Source: Buchnera aphidicola (Kurisakia onigurumii)
GTDB taxonomy: Bacteria > Pseudomonadota > Gammaproteobacteria > Enterobacterales > Enterobacteriaceae
Length of the DNA stretch: 64,000 nt
Assembly: GCF_039394605.1 (NCBI RefSeq)
Contig: NZ_CP135033.1
Coordinates: 372,001-436,000 of the forward strand
Direction of reading: 5' to 3'
Both the position numbers and the translations under genes were made by a program. The notes beneath the pieces were generated by a model, which was not told the origin of the DNA, did no database searches, and saw only the letters and a list, made by a program, of their open reading frames with translations. How positions within the stretch are numbered: position 1 is the stretch's first letter; every line of letters begins with the position of its first letter. This document shows positions 30,303-40,202 of this stretch, piece after piece.

Positions 30303-32286
30303 TTTTAACGATTCCTTTATTCTCAAAATTACTTGTAATAGTTTTTATTTTTGATGCTTTTAATATATAAAAATCATTATCTTGTATACTAAAAATAAAT
30401 AAACATATTACAACAGCAGTATTAGCAAGAACAAATAACCACCATATATGCCAAACAGCAGAAAATCCGATTATCGTACTTAATAAACCAATAAAAAAAC
30501 CTAATGAATTATTTTTAGGAATTTTTAAATCCGAAAAAATTTTTTTATCAGAAAAAATATTTTTTTTATTTATATTTTTTTTATTATACCAAAAAGAATC
30601 TTTGGAAGTTACATTGGGCATATGAGAAAAATTATATATTGGAGGTGGAGATGATGTTGACCATTCTAAAGTTCTTCCATCCCAAGGATCTCCAGAAATG
30701 TCTAATTTTTTTTTCAAATCACGAATCGAAACAAAAAATTGAATTAACTGTGAAATAATACCACTAGTTATTAAAAAAGTTCCAAAAATAGAAATAGTTA
30801 AAAGAGGATGATATTCTGAATCAATATTTTGACTAATACGACGAGTCATTCCCATTAATCCTAAAAAATATAAAGGAATAAAAGTAACAAAAAAACCAAT
30901 TATCCAAAACCAAAAAGATATCTTTCCCCATTTTTCATCCAATTTAAAACCAAAAATTTTTGGAAACCAATATGTTATTCCAGAAAAACAACCAAATACT
31001 ACACCACCAATAATGACATTATGAAAATGAGCAACAAGAAACAAACTATTATGTAATACAAAATCAGCAGGAGGTAAAGATAAAAGTACTCCTGTCATCC
31101 CACCAATAGAAAAAGTAATTATAAATCCAATAGCCCAAAGCATAGAAGAATGCAGTGTTATTCTTCCTTGATACATAGTGAAAATCCAATTAAATATTTT
31201 TACTCCTGTTGGTATTGCAATAATCATAGTAGCTATACCAAAAAAAGAATTTACATTAGAACCTGCACCCATGGTAAAAAAATGATGTAACCATACTAAA
31301 AATGATAATACAGTAATTGATAATGTAGCCCAAACAAGAGATGTATATCCAAACAATGCTTTTCTAGAAAATGTAGAAACTACTTCTGAAAATATTCCAA
31401 AAGCTGGTAATATTAATATATACACTTCAGGATGACCCCAAATCCAAATTAAATTAACATACATCATAGGATTTCCTTCCATGGTATTTGTAAATATATG
31501 AAATCCTAAATAACGATCTAAAGTTAATAAAATTAATGTTCCAGTTAAAATTGGAAAAGAAGCTAATATTAAAATATTAGAACATAAAGCAGTCCAAGTA
31601 AAAACGGGCATTTTAAACATGTCCATAGTTTTAGTTCGTAATTTTAAAATAGTAACTAAAAAATTTATTGCAGTTAAAGTTGTACCAATTCCTGCTATTT
31701 GTAAACTCCAAATCCAATAATCTACACCTACTCCAGGGCTATAATCAATACCTGATAAAGGAGGATATGCCAACCAACCTGTTTTAGCAAATTCCCCTAC
31801 CCCTAAAGAAATATTAATTAATATTGCTCCAGCAGCTGTCATCCAGAAACTTAAATTATTTAAAAATGGAAAAGCAAAATCTCTAGCTCCTATTTGTAAA
31901 GGAACAACAAAATTCATCAAACCAATTACTAAAGGCATAGCGACAAAAAAAATCATGATCACACCATGAGCGGTAAATATTTGATCATAGTGGTTTGAAG
32001 GTAAAAAACCTATTCCATTTTTTGAAGATGCAAAAAATTGATGAGTTCTCATCATAACAGCATCTACAAAACCTCTGAATAACATAATTACACCTAAAAT
32101 AAGGTACATCACTGCTATTTTTTTATGATCAACAGAAGAAATCCAATTGAACCAAATATGTTTCCATTTTTTAATATAACTAATATATAAACCAGTTATT
32201 ATTCCTATAATAGAAATAAAAAAACATGTAACCATAATAATAGGTTCATTAAATGGAATAGATTGCCAAGTTAATTTTCCAAACAT
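30295..32286 (-). CDS. cyoB: Cytochrome bo3 ubiquinol oxidase subunit I
   Basis: Catalytic, proton-pumping subunit reducing oxygen to water with electrons from ubiquinol. The 663 residues match E. coli CyoB (663). Ligands seen: low-spin heme histidines in [12 protein letters not shown] and [12 protein letters not shown]; CuB histidines in [12 protein letters not shown] (with the cross-linked tyrosine) and LHHFFTMG; high-spin heme histidine in LVAHFHN. About 15 hydrophobic helices. It lies second in cyoABCDE, 82 bp after cyoA. It is the only terminal oxidase in this window. Confidence 0.97.
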   Translation of the reverse strand: MFGKLTWQSIPFNEPIIMVTCFFISIIGIITGLYISYIKKWKHIWFNWISSVDHKKIAVMYLILGVIMLFRGFVDAVMMRTHQFFASSKNGIGFLPSNHYDQIFTAHGVIMIFFVAMPLVIGLMNFVVPLQIGARDFAFPFLNNLSFWMTAAGAILINISLGVGEFAKTGWLAYPPLSGIDYSPGVGVDYWIWSLQIAGIGTTLTAINFLVTILKLRTKTMDMFKMPVFTWTALCSNILILASFPILTGTLILLTLDRYLGFHIFTNTMEGNPMMYVNLIWIWGHPEVYILILPAFGIFSEVVSTFSRKALFGYTSLVWATLSITVLSFLVWLHHFFTMGAGSNVNSFFGIATMIIAIPTGVKIFNWIFTMYQGRITLHSSMLWAIGFIITFSIGGMTGVLLSLPPADFVLHNSLFLVAHFHNVIIGGVVFGCFSGITYWFPKIFGFKLDEKWGKISFWFWIIGFFVTFIPLYFLGLMGMTRRISQNIDSEYHPLLTISIFGTFLITSGIISQLIQFFVSIRDLKKKLDISGDPWDGRTLEWSTSSPPPIYNFSHMPNVTSKDSFWYNKKNINKKNIFSDKKIFSDLKIPKNNSLGFFIGLLSTIIGFSAVWHIWWLFVLANTAVVICLFIFSIQDNDFYILKASKIKTITSNFENKGIVKND

Positions 32287-32368
32287 AATGTACTCTCTTT
32301 AATAATTATTAAATCATTATTTCTATTAATAAAAAATTTTTGGATGAATTATTTTTTAATTATTAAAT

Positions 32369-33226
32369 TTAATGTATTTGATGCATAGAGAATTTCTTTA
32401 TTACTAAATTAAAAAAATTTGTATTTACTGTAGAAAAATATATTACTTCATATTTTTTATTTGGTTTCAATAATTTGATAAATGATTTATTTTCCTGTAA
32501 TTTATAAGGATAACTTTTTACATTCATAACCCATTTATTAAAAGAATTTCTATTATTAGTAACTAATACAGAAAATTTCATATTAGAAAAACCTTCTCCA
32601 CTATAATTAGAAGATATTCCTTTAAAATTACCACAATGGTTTGCTATCAAATTTAAATTAGTCTGCATACCAGGCATAGAATAAATTTGACTTCCTAAAG
32701 CAGGAATAAAAAATGAATTCATAACTGTATTTGAAGTAATTTTAAAATTAACAGGTGTATTTACTGGAATGACTATTTCATTTATAGTAGCAATTTTTTC
32801 TTCAGGATAAATAAATAGCCAACGCCAATCTAAAGATATTACATTAATTTTAATTGCTTTGTTATGTGAATGTATTATTTTTTTTTGATCTAATTGATGT
32901 GTTGTATTCCAAGATAAAATACTTAATATAGTTATAATAACTATAGGAAAAAACCAAATTAATGATTCTATTTTATTAGAATGAGACCATTCTGGTTTAT
33001 ATTGTATTTTTTCAGATTTTTTACTATATTTATAAGAAAAGAATATAGTCATAAAAATAACAGGTATTACTATACATAACATCATAAAAAAAGAAATTCT
33101 AATAAGATTGGTAATTTTAAAACCTATTTCTCCCTGAGGATATAATATTACTGGATTACAACCAGAAACTAATAAAGATATTAATATCACCAATCTCATT
33201 TTTTTAATAATTCTTATTAAATTCAT
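32369..33226 (-). CDS. cyoA: Cytochrome bo3 ubiquinol oxidase subunit II (lipoprotein)
   Basis: Subunit II of the quinol oxidase. The signal peptide ends in a lipobox (LLVSGC, cysteine about residue 23), so Lgt (3613) should lipidate it. Two membrane helices (about 42-64 and 90-108) are followed by a cupredoxin-fold periplasmic domain (DWRWLFIYPEEKIATINEIVIP, NSFFIPALGSQIYSMPGMQTNL, YSGEGFSNMKF). As in other quinol oxidases the CuA ligands are not present. The 285 residues are shorter than E. coli (315), mainly at the C-terminus. First gene of the operon; the promoter should lie in 33227-33585. Confidence 0.95.
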   Translation of the reverse strand: MNLIRIIKKMRLVILISLLVSGCNPVILYPQGEIGFKITNLIRISFFMMLCIVIPVIFMTIFFSYKYSKKSEKIQYKPEWSHSNKIESLIWFFPIVIITILSILSWNTTHQLDQKKIIHSHNKAIKINVISLDWRWLFIYPEEKIATINEIVIPVNTPVNFKITSNTVMNSFFIPALGSQIYSMPGMQTNLNLIANHCGNFKGISSNYSGEGFSNMKFSVLVTNNRNSFNKWVMNVKSYPYKLQENKSFIKLLKPNKKYEVIYFSTVNTNFFNLVIKKFSMHQIH

Positions 33227-33585
33227 AAAATTTACCTAAAAATAATTATATTTTATAAAGTTTTAAAATAAAAAATAATAAAAAATTTAAACATGAATCA
33301 TTAACAAATAAATTAAAAATATAAAAATAATTTTATTTTTTTTAAATATAAATGATTAAAAAAAAAAATAAATTTATTATATTAATATTTTATAAATTTT
33401 TGCTAATTTTTTTATAATATAATTATTAAATAATCAATTATAATTTTAAATTGATTAATTCTTTATTTTAATAAACTATTATAGTATAAATATAAAAAAT
33501 ATTTAAGTATATCAAATTATACTGTATAATTTAAAAATAAAAATTCATTCATTTTAATAAATCAATCAATATAAGATTATAATTT
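33227..33585. other. cyoA-bolA divergent spacer
   Basis: These 359 bp between divergent genes hold no supportable open frame. A 9-bp-arm inverted repeat (33431-33439 with 33449-33457, TAATCAATT) is present. Upstream of bolA a perfect TATAAT (33525-33530) preceded by TG lies about 55 bp before the ATG, with only a weak TTTAAG at the -35 distance. No clear cyo promoter could be chosen. Confidence 0.5.
33502..33530 (+). promoter_or_regulatory. Possible bolA promoter
   Basis: TATAAT at 33525-33530, preceded by TG and 17 bp from a weak TTTAAG at 33502-33507. The -10 is perfect but AT-rich background makes such matches common. Confidence 0.3.
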
Positions 33586-33876
33586 ATGAAAAATAAAATA
33601 ATAAAAGTTTTAAAAAAAAATATTGATGTTGATCATATACAGATTTTTGATGAAAGTTATTTACATCGTAATAAAAATAAATTACATGTTAAAGTTATAA
33701 TAGTTACTAAAATTTTTTATGGTATTTCTTTAATTGAAAGACACAAAATAATACATAAAATAATAGAAAAAAATTTTTATAATAAAATTTATGCGTTAGA
33801 TTTATACACTTATTGCACTTCTGAATGGATTAAAAAAAAATTTTTTCAATCAAAAAAATGTATTAATAAAAATTAA
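33586..33876 (+). CDS. bolA: BolA-family protein
   Basis: BolA proteins work with monothiol glutaredoxins in Fe-S and redox handling; E. coli BolA is also a morphogene and DNA-binding regulator. The 96 residues (E. coli 105) show the class II KH-like fold: VDHIQIFDESYLHR, KLHVKVIIVTKIFYGISLIERHKIIHKIIE (with the conserved RH) and IYALDLYTYCTSEW. In E. coli bolA also precedes tig. Given the poor regulatory repertoire here, a housekeeping Fe-S role is more likely than transcriptional control (inference). Confidence 0.9.
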   Translation: MKNKIIKVLKKNIDVDHIQIFDESYLHRNKNKLHVKVIIVTKIFYGISLIERHKIIHKIIEKNFYNKIYALDLYTYCTSEWIKKKFFQSKKCINKN

Positions 33877-34114
33877 ATTAATATCTGTTCATCAAACATA
33901 TAATTAAAAATATATTTTTATGATAAAAAAATATATTTTTTTAAAATTCTATATAAAATTTCAAAATACCTATTTTAAAATTTTTTATCCAAATACAATT
34001 CTATTATCCTCGAATCATAAAATTTATATAGATATAATTTAATAAAATTACTATTATTCATATAAATAATTAAATAAAAAAAGTAAAAATTTTATCATTT
34101 AATAAGGTTATCAT

Positions 34115-35422
34115 GTGAAAAATACTATAAAAAAAATTAATAATTTACAATATCAATTCATGTTAAAAATATCTAATCAAGAATTAGAAAAATTAACTAA
34201 TGTAGAAATAAATATATTAAAACGTGAAACTATATTAAATGGATTTCGTAGAGGAAAAGTTCCTCTTAAACTTATACCTAATTTTAATATTAAAAAAATT
34301 CAAAAAAATTTAATAGACACATTATTGTCTAAATCATTTAAAAAACTGATAACAGAAAAAAATATTGAACCTATTTACCATAAAAATATTTTTTACGAAA
34401 AAAAAATGCAAAAAAATAATTTAATTTTTTTAATCAAATTTGAAAAATATCCTAATTTTAAATTAAAATATTCTAAAAAATATAAAATAAAAAAAATATT
34501 AATAGATATAAACAAAAAAAAAATAGATAAAATACAAAAAAAATTAAATGATAAAACAAAAAATTTTCAAAATTTTATTAATTTTAATTCTTACGTGACA
34601 ATAGATTATAAAATTTTTTTAAATAATAATCTTTTAACAAAATTTTCAAAAAAAAATTTTTCATTTATATTTGGTTTAGGAGAAATAGATTATGCGATTG
34701 AAAAAAATATTATAGGAATTCAAAAAAATAAAAAATTGAAAATAAAATTCAAATTCTCCAAAATACATCCTGAAAAAATTCTACAAAATAAAGAAGTAAT
34801 AATTGAAATATTAATAAAAAAAATAGATGAAGGTAAAAATTTATATTTTTTAAAAAATAAAAATCATATTTTTCATGATATAAAAAATAAAAATCAAAAT
34901 AATAAAAATTTAATTAATACAATTAATAAAAAATTTAAAATAATAAACAAAAAATATATAAAATTCCAAATTTTTCAAAAATTGCTATATCATAATCCAA
35001 TTTTAGTACCATCCGAATTAGTTAATAATGAAATACAAAACATAATAAAAAAATCCAAAGAAAAATATAAACAAAATATTAATAATATATTTTCGTATTA
35101 TTCTGAAAATTCAAATTTATTAGAATCTATTAGAAAAATAAAAATAAATTTATTTATAAGAAATATTATTGAAGTTAATTCTATTGAAATAGATAAAAAA
35201 AAAACAGAAAATTTATTTCAAAAAATAAAAAAAATATTACATGAAAAAACAAAATTACAAAAAAATAAAAAAAATTTTGAAAAATTTTATGAATATTTAA
35301 ATTCACTTATATTAAAAGAACAAGTATTACATCATTTATATGAAAATATAGGATTCATAAATAAAAAAATTATTTTTTCAGAAAATACAATTAATATGTT
35401 ATATCAAATAATTAAAAATTAA
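34115..35422 (+). CDS. tig: Trigger factor
   Basis: Ribosome-bound chaperone and prolyl isomerase that meets nascent chains at the exit tunnel. The 435 residues match E. coli (432). N-terminal ribosome-binding domain with the signature GFRRGKVPLKLI (about residue 43), a central FKBP-like PPIase domain (about 150-240), diverged and lysine-rich, and a helical C-terminal chaperone domain. It starts at GTG: the sequence reads ATGTGAAAA, where the ATG is followed at once by TGA, and AAGG lies about 8 nt upstream of the GTG. First of the tig-clpP-clpX-lon block. Confidence 0.92.
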   Translation: MKNTIKKINNLQYQFMLKISNQELEKLTNVEINILKRETILNGFRRGKVPLKLIPNFNIKKIQKNLIDTLLSKSFKKLITEKNIEPIYHKNIFYEKKMQKNNLIFLIKFEKYPNFKLKYSKKYKIKKILIDINKKKIDKIQKKLNDKTKNFQNFINFNSYVTIDYKIFLNNNLLTKFSKKNFSFIFGLGEIDYAIEKNIIGIQKNKKLKIKFKFSKIHPEKILQNKEVIIEILIKKIDEGKNLYFLKNKNHIFHDIKNKNQNNKNLINTINKKFKIINKKYIKFQIFQKLLYHNPILVPSELVNNEIQNIIKKSKEKYKQNINNIFSYYSENSNLLESIRKIKINLFIRNIIEVNSIEIDKKKTENLFQKIKKILHEKTKLQKNKKNFEKFYEYLNSLILKEQVLHHLYENIGFINKKIIFSENTINMLYQIIKN

Positions 35423-35464
35423 TTATTTGATATTAAATTCAACTAATTCAATTAGGAATATAAT

Positions 35465-36088
35465 ATGAATTATCATTCATCATTAACAAAAAATAAAAAT
35501 CAAATGAATTTGATACCTATGGTTATAGAGCATACACATTCAGGAGAAAGATCTTATGATTTATATTCTAGACTATTAAAAGAAAGAATTATATTTATTT
35601 CTGGAAATATAGAAGATTATATGGCTAACATTATTGTTGCACAACTATTGTTTTTAGAATCTGAAAACCCTGAAAAAGAAATTTATTTGTATATTAATTC
35701 TCCTGGAGGTGTAATTAGTTCTGGTATGTCTATATATGACACTATGCAATTTATTAAACCTCCTATTAGTACAATTTGTATAGGACAAGCCTGTTCAATG
35801 GGAGCTGTATTATTATGTTCTGGAACTCCGGGAAAAAGATTTTCTCTACCAAATTCTCGTATTATGATTCATCAACCAATAGGTGGATTTCAAGGACAAG
35901 TATCAGATATCGAAATCCATACTTTAGAAATTATCAAAATAAAAAAGAAAATGAATAAACTTATTTCATTTCATACAAAAAAATCAATCAATGAAATTGA
36001 AAAAGATACTGAAAGAGATCATTTTTTATCAGCAAAAAAAGCTATTAAATACGGTTTAATAGATGCTATCTTAACTAAAAGAAAATAA
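35465..36088 (+). CDS. clpP: ATP-dependent Clp protease proteolytic subunit
   Basis: Barrel-shaped serine protease that degrades proteins unfolded by ClpX. The 207 residues equal the E. coli length. Catalytic triad: serine in [11 protein letters not shown], histidine in [15 protein letters not shown], and aspartate in [32 protein letters not shown] forms the oxyanion region. The N-terminal propeptide region (about 14 residues before IPMVIEH) is kept. It lies 42 bp after tig and 99 bp before clpX. Confidence 0.97.
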   Translation: MNYHSSLTKNKNQMNLIPMVIEHTHSGERSYDLYSRLLKERIIFISGNIEDYMANIIVAQLLFLESENPEKEIYLYINSPGGVISSGMSIYDTMQFIKPPISTICIGQACSMGAVLLCSGTPGKRFSLPNSRIMIHQPIGGFQGQVSDIEIHTLEIIKIKKKMNKLISFHTKKSINEIEKDTERDHFLSAKKAIKYGLIDAILTKRK

Positions 36089-36187
36089 TTGTTTTAATTT
36101 TATTAAAAATAAATAAAAAATTTAATTTTAATTATATTAAAAATGTTTATAAAAATATTTATTTCACAATAAAGAGGATTAGATAGA

Positions 36188-37477
36188 ATGAACGATGAAA
36201 ATAATAAAATTAATAAAAAAGTTTTAATTTGTTCATTTTGTGGAAAAAACCAAAAAGAAGTACAAAAATTAATATCTGGACCTTCTATATTTATATGTAA
36301 TGAATGTGTAAAATTATGTAACAGTATAATTATTACAGAATTAAATAAAGAAAAAAAAGATAAGAAAACAAAAAAATTTTTAACTCCAAAAAAAATAAAA
36401 GAAAAACTAGATGAATATATAATCGGTCATAAAAAAACTAAAAAAATATTATCAGTAGCAGTTTATAATCATTATAAAAAAAATATTAAATATAATAATA
36501 CTGGAATAGAAGATATCGAATTAAGAAAAAGTAATATTTTATTAATTGGACCTACAGGTAGCGGAAAAACTTTATTTGCAGAAACACTAGCAAAAATATT
36601 AAATGTTCCATTTGTTGTATCTGATGCAACAACATTAACAGAAGCAGGATATGTAGGAGAAGATGTTGAAAATATTTTACATCAATTATTACAAAAATGT
36701 AATTTTAATATTAAAAAAGCAGAAAAAGGAATCATATATATAGATGAAATTGATAAAATTTCTAGAAAATCAGATAATATTTCTATTACAAGAGATGTAT
36801 CAGGGGAAGGAGTACAACAAGCATTATTAAAATTAATAGAAGGAACTACAGCTTCAGTTCCTCCTCAAGGAGGTAGAAAACATCCTAATCAAGAATTTAT
36901 TCAAATTAATACTTATAATATACTTTTTATATGTGGAGGAGCTTTTACAGGGATAGAAAAAATAATAGAAAAAAGAATATCGAAAGGCACAAAAATTGGA
37001 TTTAACGCTATTTTAAACAAACGAAAAAATAAAAATAAAAAAAATAATACTTTACAAGATGTAGAATCAGACGATTTAATTAAATTTGGATTAATACCAG
37101 AATTTATTGGAAGATTACCAATTATTACCACTTTACAAAAATTAAAAGAAAAAGATCTGAGTGACATTCTATGTCTTCCAAAAAATTCTTTAACTAAACA
37201 ATATAAAAAATTATTTCAATTAGATGGTGTAAAATTAAAATTTGATAAAGAAGGAATAACAGCAATTGCAAAAAAAGCTCTTAAAACAAAAACAGGAGCA
37301 AGAGGATTAAGATCTATTTTAGAAAATATATTATTAGAAACAATGTATAATTTACCGTCATTAAAAAATGTAGATTCAGTTTTAATTGATAAATCTGTGG
37401 TAAATAAAAATAAAAATCCCTTAATCACTTTTAAAAAAAATAAAATAAATGATATAAAATACAATAATACAAAATAA
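36188..37477 (+). CDS. clpX: ATP-dependent Clp protease ATPase subunit ClpX
   Basis: AAA+ unfoldase that feeds substrates to ClpP. The 429 residues (E. coli 424) contain the N-terminal C4 zinc-binding domain ([11 protein letters not shown]...CNECVKLC, about 13-40), Walker [18 protein letters not shown], the pore loop AGYVGEDVE, Walker [15 protein letters not shown], sensor-type [10 protein letters not shown], and the IGF loop that docks to ClpP (KGTKIGFNA). Strong AGAGGA lies about 10 nt before the ATG. Confidence 0.97.
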   Translation: MNDENNKINKKVLICSFCGKNQKEVQKLISGPSIFICNECVKLCNSIIITELNKEKKDKKTKKFLTPKKIKEKLDEYIIGHKKTKKILSVAVYNHYKKNIKYNNTGIEDIELRKSNILLIGPTGSGKTLFAETLAKILNVPFVVSDATTLTEAGYVGEDVENILHQLLQKCNFNIKKAEKGIIYIDEIDKISRKSDNISITRDVSGEGVQQALLKLIEGTTASVPPQGGRKHPNQEFIQINTYNILFICGGAFTGIEKIIEKRISKGTKIGFNAILNKRKNKNKKNNTLQDVESDDLIKFGLIPEFIGRLPIITTLQKLKEKDLSDILCLPKNSLTKQYKKLFQLDGVKLKFDKEGITAIAKKALKTKTGARGLRSILENILLETMYNLPSLKNVDSVLIDKSVVNKNKNPLITFKKNKINDIKYNNTK

Positions 37478-37623
37478 ATAAATTATTTTTATATATATAA
37501 AAATAAAATTATTGAACAGTATAAAATTGATATTTTTAATTTTTTATTTAAAAAAAAATTATATTATTTATTTTATTGAAAAATAGTACTAAATAATATT
37601 AGAATAATTAAAGAGAAATTTCT

Positions 37624-39963
37624 ATGAATCTTAATTCTCCTGAAAAAATTATAATACCTGTATTACCATTGCGAGATATAGTAGTATATCCAAAAATGGT
37701 TATTTCATTATTCGTAGGTAGAAAAAAGTCTATTCAATGTATTAAAAAATCTATGGAAAATGATAAAAAAATTATATTAGTAACACAGAAAGATCCTTCA
37801 TTAGATAAACCCCTTTCAACTGATTTATTTAATATTGGAACAATTTCTTTAATTTTACAAATGCTTCAATTACCAGATGGAACTATCAAAATATTAGTAC
37901 AAGGTATTAATCGTACAATTATTGAAAGTATTAATGATGATAAAAATTATTTTACTGCATCAATAAAAAAAATATATTATTCACCTACCGAAATAACACA
38001 AGAACAAAAAGTATTAATAAAAATCGCAATAGAAAAATTTGATAAATTTACAAAAATTAATAAAAAAATACCTGTAGATATACTCGAATCATTAAAAAAA
38101 AATAATCAAGCAGAAGAAATATCAGATATAATAGCAGCAAATATCCCTTTACAAATTTCTGAAAAACAATCTATTTTAGAAACTTTTGATATAAAAAAAA
38201 AATTAGAATATTTAATAAAAAAAATAGAATCAGAAATAGAATTATTAGAAATAGAAAAAAAAATTAGAATACGTATTAAACAACAAATGGAAAAAAGTCA
38301 AAGAGAGTATTATTTAAATGAACAAATCAAAGCCATTCAAAAAGAATTAGGAGATATTGAAGATATTCCTGACGAATATGAAAAATTAAAAAATAAAATA
38401 AAAAAAACAAAAATGACAAAAGAAGCAAAAGAAAAAGTACATTCTGAATTTAAAAAACTAAAAATGATGTCTTCTATGTCTGCAGAAGCTTCTGTAATAA
38501 GAAGTTATATAGATTGGATCTTAGAAGTACCATGGAATAATTCAAGTAAAATAAAAAAGGATATTGCAAAAGCTAAAAAAATACTAGATCAAGATCATTT
38601 TGGATTGAATACAGTTAAAGAAAGAATTTTAGAATATTTGGCAGTTCAAAATAGAACCAAAAAATCTAAAGGTCCTATATTATGTTTAGTCGGACCTCCA
38701 GGAGTTGGTAAAACATCTTTAGGAAAATCGATAGCTCGTGCTACTGGTAGAAAATATATTAGAATTGCACTTGGAGGAATTAGAGATGAAGCAGAAATAA
38801 GAGGGCATAGACGTACATATATTGGATCTATGCCAGGAAAAATTATTCAAAAAATGGCAAAAGTAAAAGTGAAAAATCCTCTTTTTTTATTAGATGAAAT
38901 AGATAAAATGTCTAATGACATACGTGTTGATCCAGCATCTGCTTTATTAGAAGTATTAGATCCAGAACAAAATTTTACATTTAATGATCATTACTTAGAG
39001 CTCGATTTTGACTTATCCAATGTTTTATTTATTGCTACTTCCAATTCTACTAACATACCTTCACCATTATTAGATCGAATGGAAATTATTAAAATTTCTG
39101 GTTATACAGAAGAAGAAAAAATCAATATTTCTAAAAATTATTTAATTGAAAAACAAAAAAAAAGAAATGCAATTAAAAAAAATGAATTAACTTTAAATGA
39201 AGAAGTATTAACCAATATTATCAGATATTATACTCGTGAATCTGGAGTTAGAAATTTAGAACGAGAAATATCTAAAATATGTAGAAAAGTTGTAAAAAAA
39301 ATATTTTTAGATAAAAAAATAAAAAATATTGTAATCGATAATAAAAATTTAAAAAAATATTTAGGAACAAAAAAATTTGACTATGGAAAAACCAATAATA
39401 TTAATAAAATAGGACAAGTTATTGGATTGGCATGGACAGAAGTTGGTGGAGAATTACTAAATATTGAAACAGCATGTATTTCAGGAAAAGGAAAATTAAT
39501 TTTAACAGGTTCTTTGGGAAAAGTTATGCAAGAATCTATACAAGCTGCTTTAACAGTAGTTCGATCACAATCAAAAATATTAGGAATAAAAAAAGATTTC
39601 TATGAAAAATGTGATATACATGTTCATGTTCCAGAAGGAGCTACTCCTAAAGATGGACCAAGTGCTGGAATTTCTATGTGTACTGCATTAGTTTCTTCTT
39701 TAACTAAAATTCCTGTTAGATCAGATGTCGCTATGACTGGAGAAATTACTTTAATAGGTCATATTTTAAATATTGGAGGATTAAAAGAAAAAATTCTAGC
39801 TGCTCACAGGGGAGGTATTAAAACAGTATTGATTCCTTATGATAATTTAAGAAATGTTGAAGATATTCCTAAAAATATAACAAAACATTTAAATATATAC
39901 CCTGTAAAAACAATTAGGGAAGTATTAAAATATTCATTAGAAAAAAATCCTTATGATCAATAA
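37624..39963 (+). CDS. lon: ATP-dependent protease Lon
   Basis: Hexameric AAA+ protease degrading misfolded and regulatory proteins. The 779 residues (E. coli 784) show an N-terminal LON substrate-binding domain (IPVLPLRDIVVYPKMV), a coiled-coil linker, Walker A GPPGVGKTSLGKSIA (about residue 355), Walker B NPLFLLDEIDKMS, and the C-terminal protease domain with catalytic serine in PKDGPSAGISMCT and lysine in GGLKEKILAAHRGG. A GC-richer hairpin plus T-rich tail 34 bp downstream probably ends the transcript. In E. coli hupB lies between lon and ppiD; it is absent here. Confidence 0.97.
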   Translation: MNLNSPEKIIIPVLPLRDIVVYPKMVISLFVGRKKSIQCIKKSMENDKKIILVTQKDPSLDKPLSTDLFNIGTISLILQMLQLPDGTIKILVQGINRTIIESINDDKNYFTASIKKIYYSPTEITQEQKVLIKIAIEKFDKFTKINKKIPVDILESLKKNNQAEEISDIIAANIPLQISEKQSILETFDIKKKLEYLIKKIESEIELLEIEKKIRIRIKQQMEKSQREYYLNEQIKAIQKELGDIEDIPDEYEKLKNKIKKTKMTKEAKEKVHSEFKKLKMMSSMSAEASVIRSYIDWILEVPWNNSSKIKKDIAKAKKILDQDHFGLNTVKERILEYLAVQNRTKKSKGPILCLVGPPGVGKTSLGKSIARATGRKYIRIALGGIRDEAEIRGHRRTYIGSMPGKIIQKMAKVKVKNPLFLLDEIDKMSNDIRVDPASALLEVLDPEQNFTFNDHYLELDFDLSNVLFIATSNSTNIPSPLLDRMEIIKISGYTEEEKINISKNYLIEKQKKRNAIKKNELTLNEEVLTNIIRYYTRESGVRNLEREISKICRKVVKKIFLDKKIKNIVIDNKNLKKYLGTKKFDYGKTNNINKIGQVIGLAWTEVGGELLNIETACISGKGKLILTGSLGKVMQESIQAALTVVRSQSKILGIKKDFYEKCDIHVHVPEGATPKDGPSAGISMCTALVSSLTKIPVRSDVAMTGEITLIGHILNIGGLKEKILAAHRGGIKTVLIPYDNLRNVEDIPKNITKHLNIYPVKTIREVLKYSLEKNPYDQ

Positions 39964-39996
39964 TTTTTTATTTTGTATATTATAATAATCAATGAT

Positions 39997-40024
39997 GCTG
40001 GCATCGAATATTGCCAGCTTTATA
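39997..40024 (+). terminator. Factor-independent terminator after lon
   Basis: GCTGGCA (39997-40003) pairs with TGCCAGC (40012-40018) around an 8-nt loop, followed by TTTATATTTATT. It is conspicuously GC-rich for this region and sits 34 bp after the lon stop. Confidence 0.75.
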
Positions 40025-40087
40025 TTTATTTATAAAATATGTTATTATCAATTCTATAAAAATAAAATATAATTTTTTATAATTTTA

Positions 40088-40133
40088 AATTTTAAGAAAT
40101 ATTTAAAAAATATTTTAAATATTTCTTAAAATT
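40088..40133. repeat. 21-bp-arm inverted repeat between lon and ppiD
   Basis: The arms 40088-40108 and 40113-40133 are exact reverse complements around a 4-nt loop (core TTTTAAGAAATATTTAAAA). It lies after the lon terminator and about 70 bp before ppiD. No T run follows, so its role is unclear. Confidence 0.7.
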
Positions 40134-40202
40134 ATTATAGTACTAAAAAATTTTTATTTATAAAAATATATTTTTAATAAAAATGGAATAAAAAAAATTA
40201 AA

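Noticed and set aside
35776-35958. Small open frame inside clpP
   Set aside because: It lies in another frame of a strongly conserved gene.
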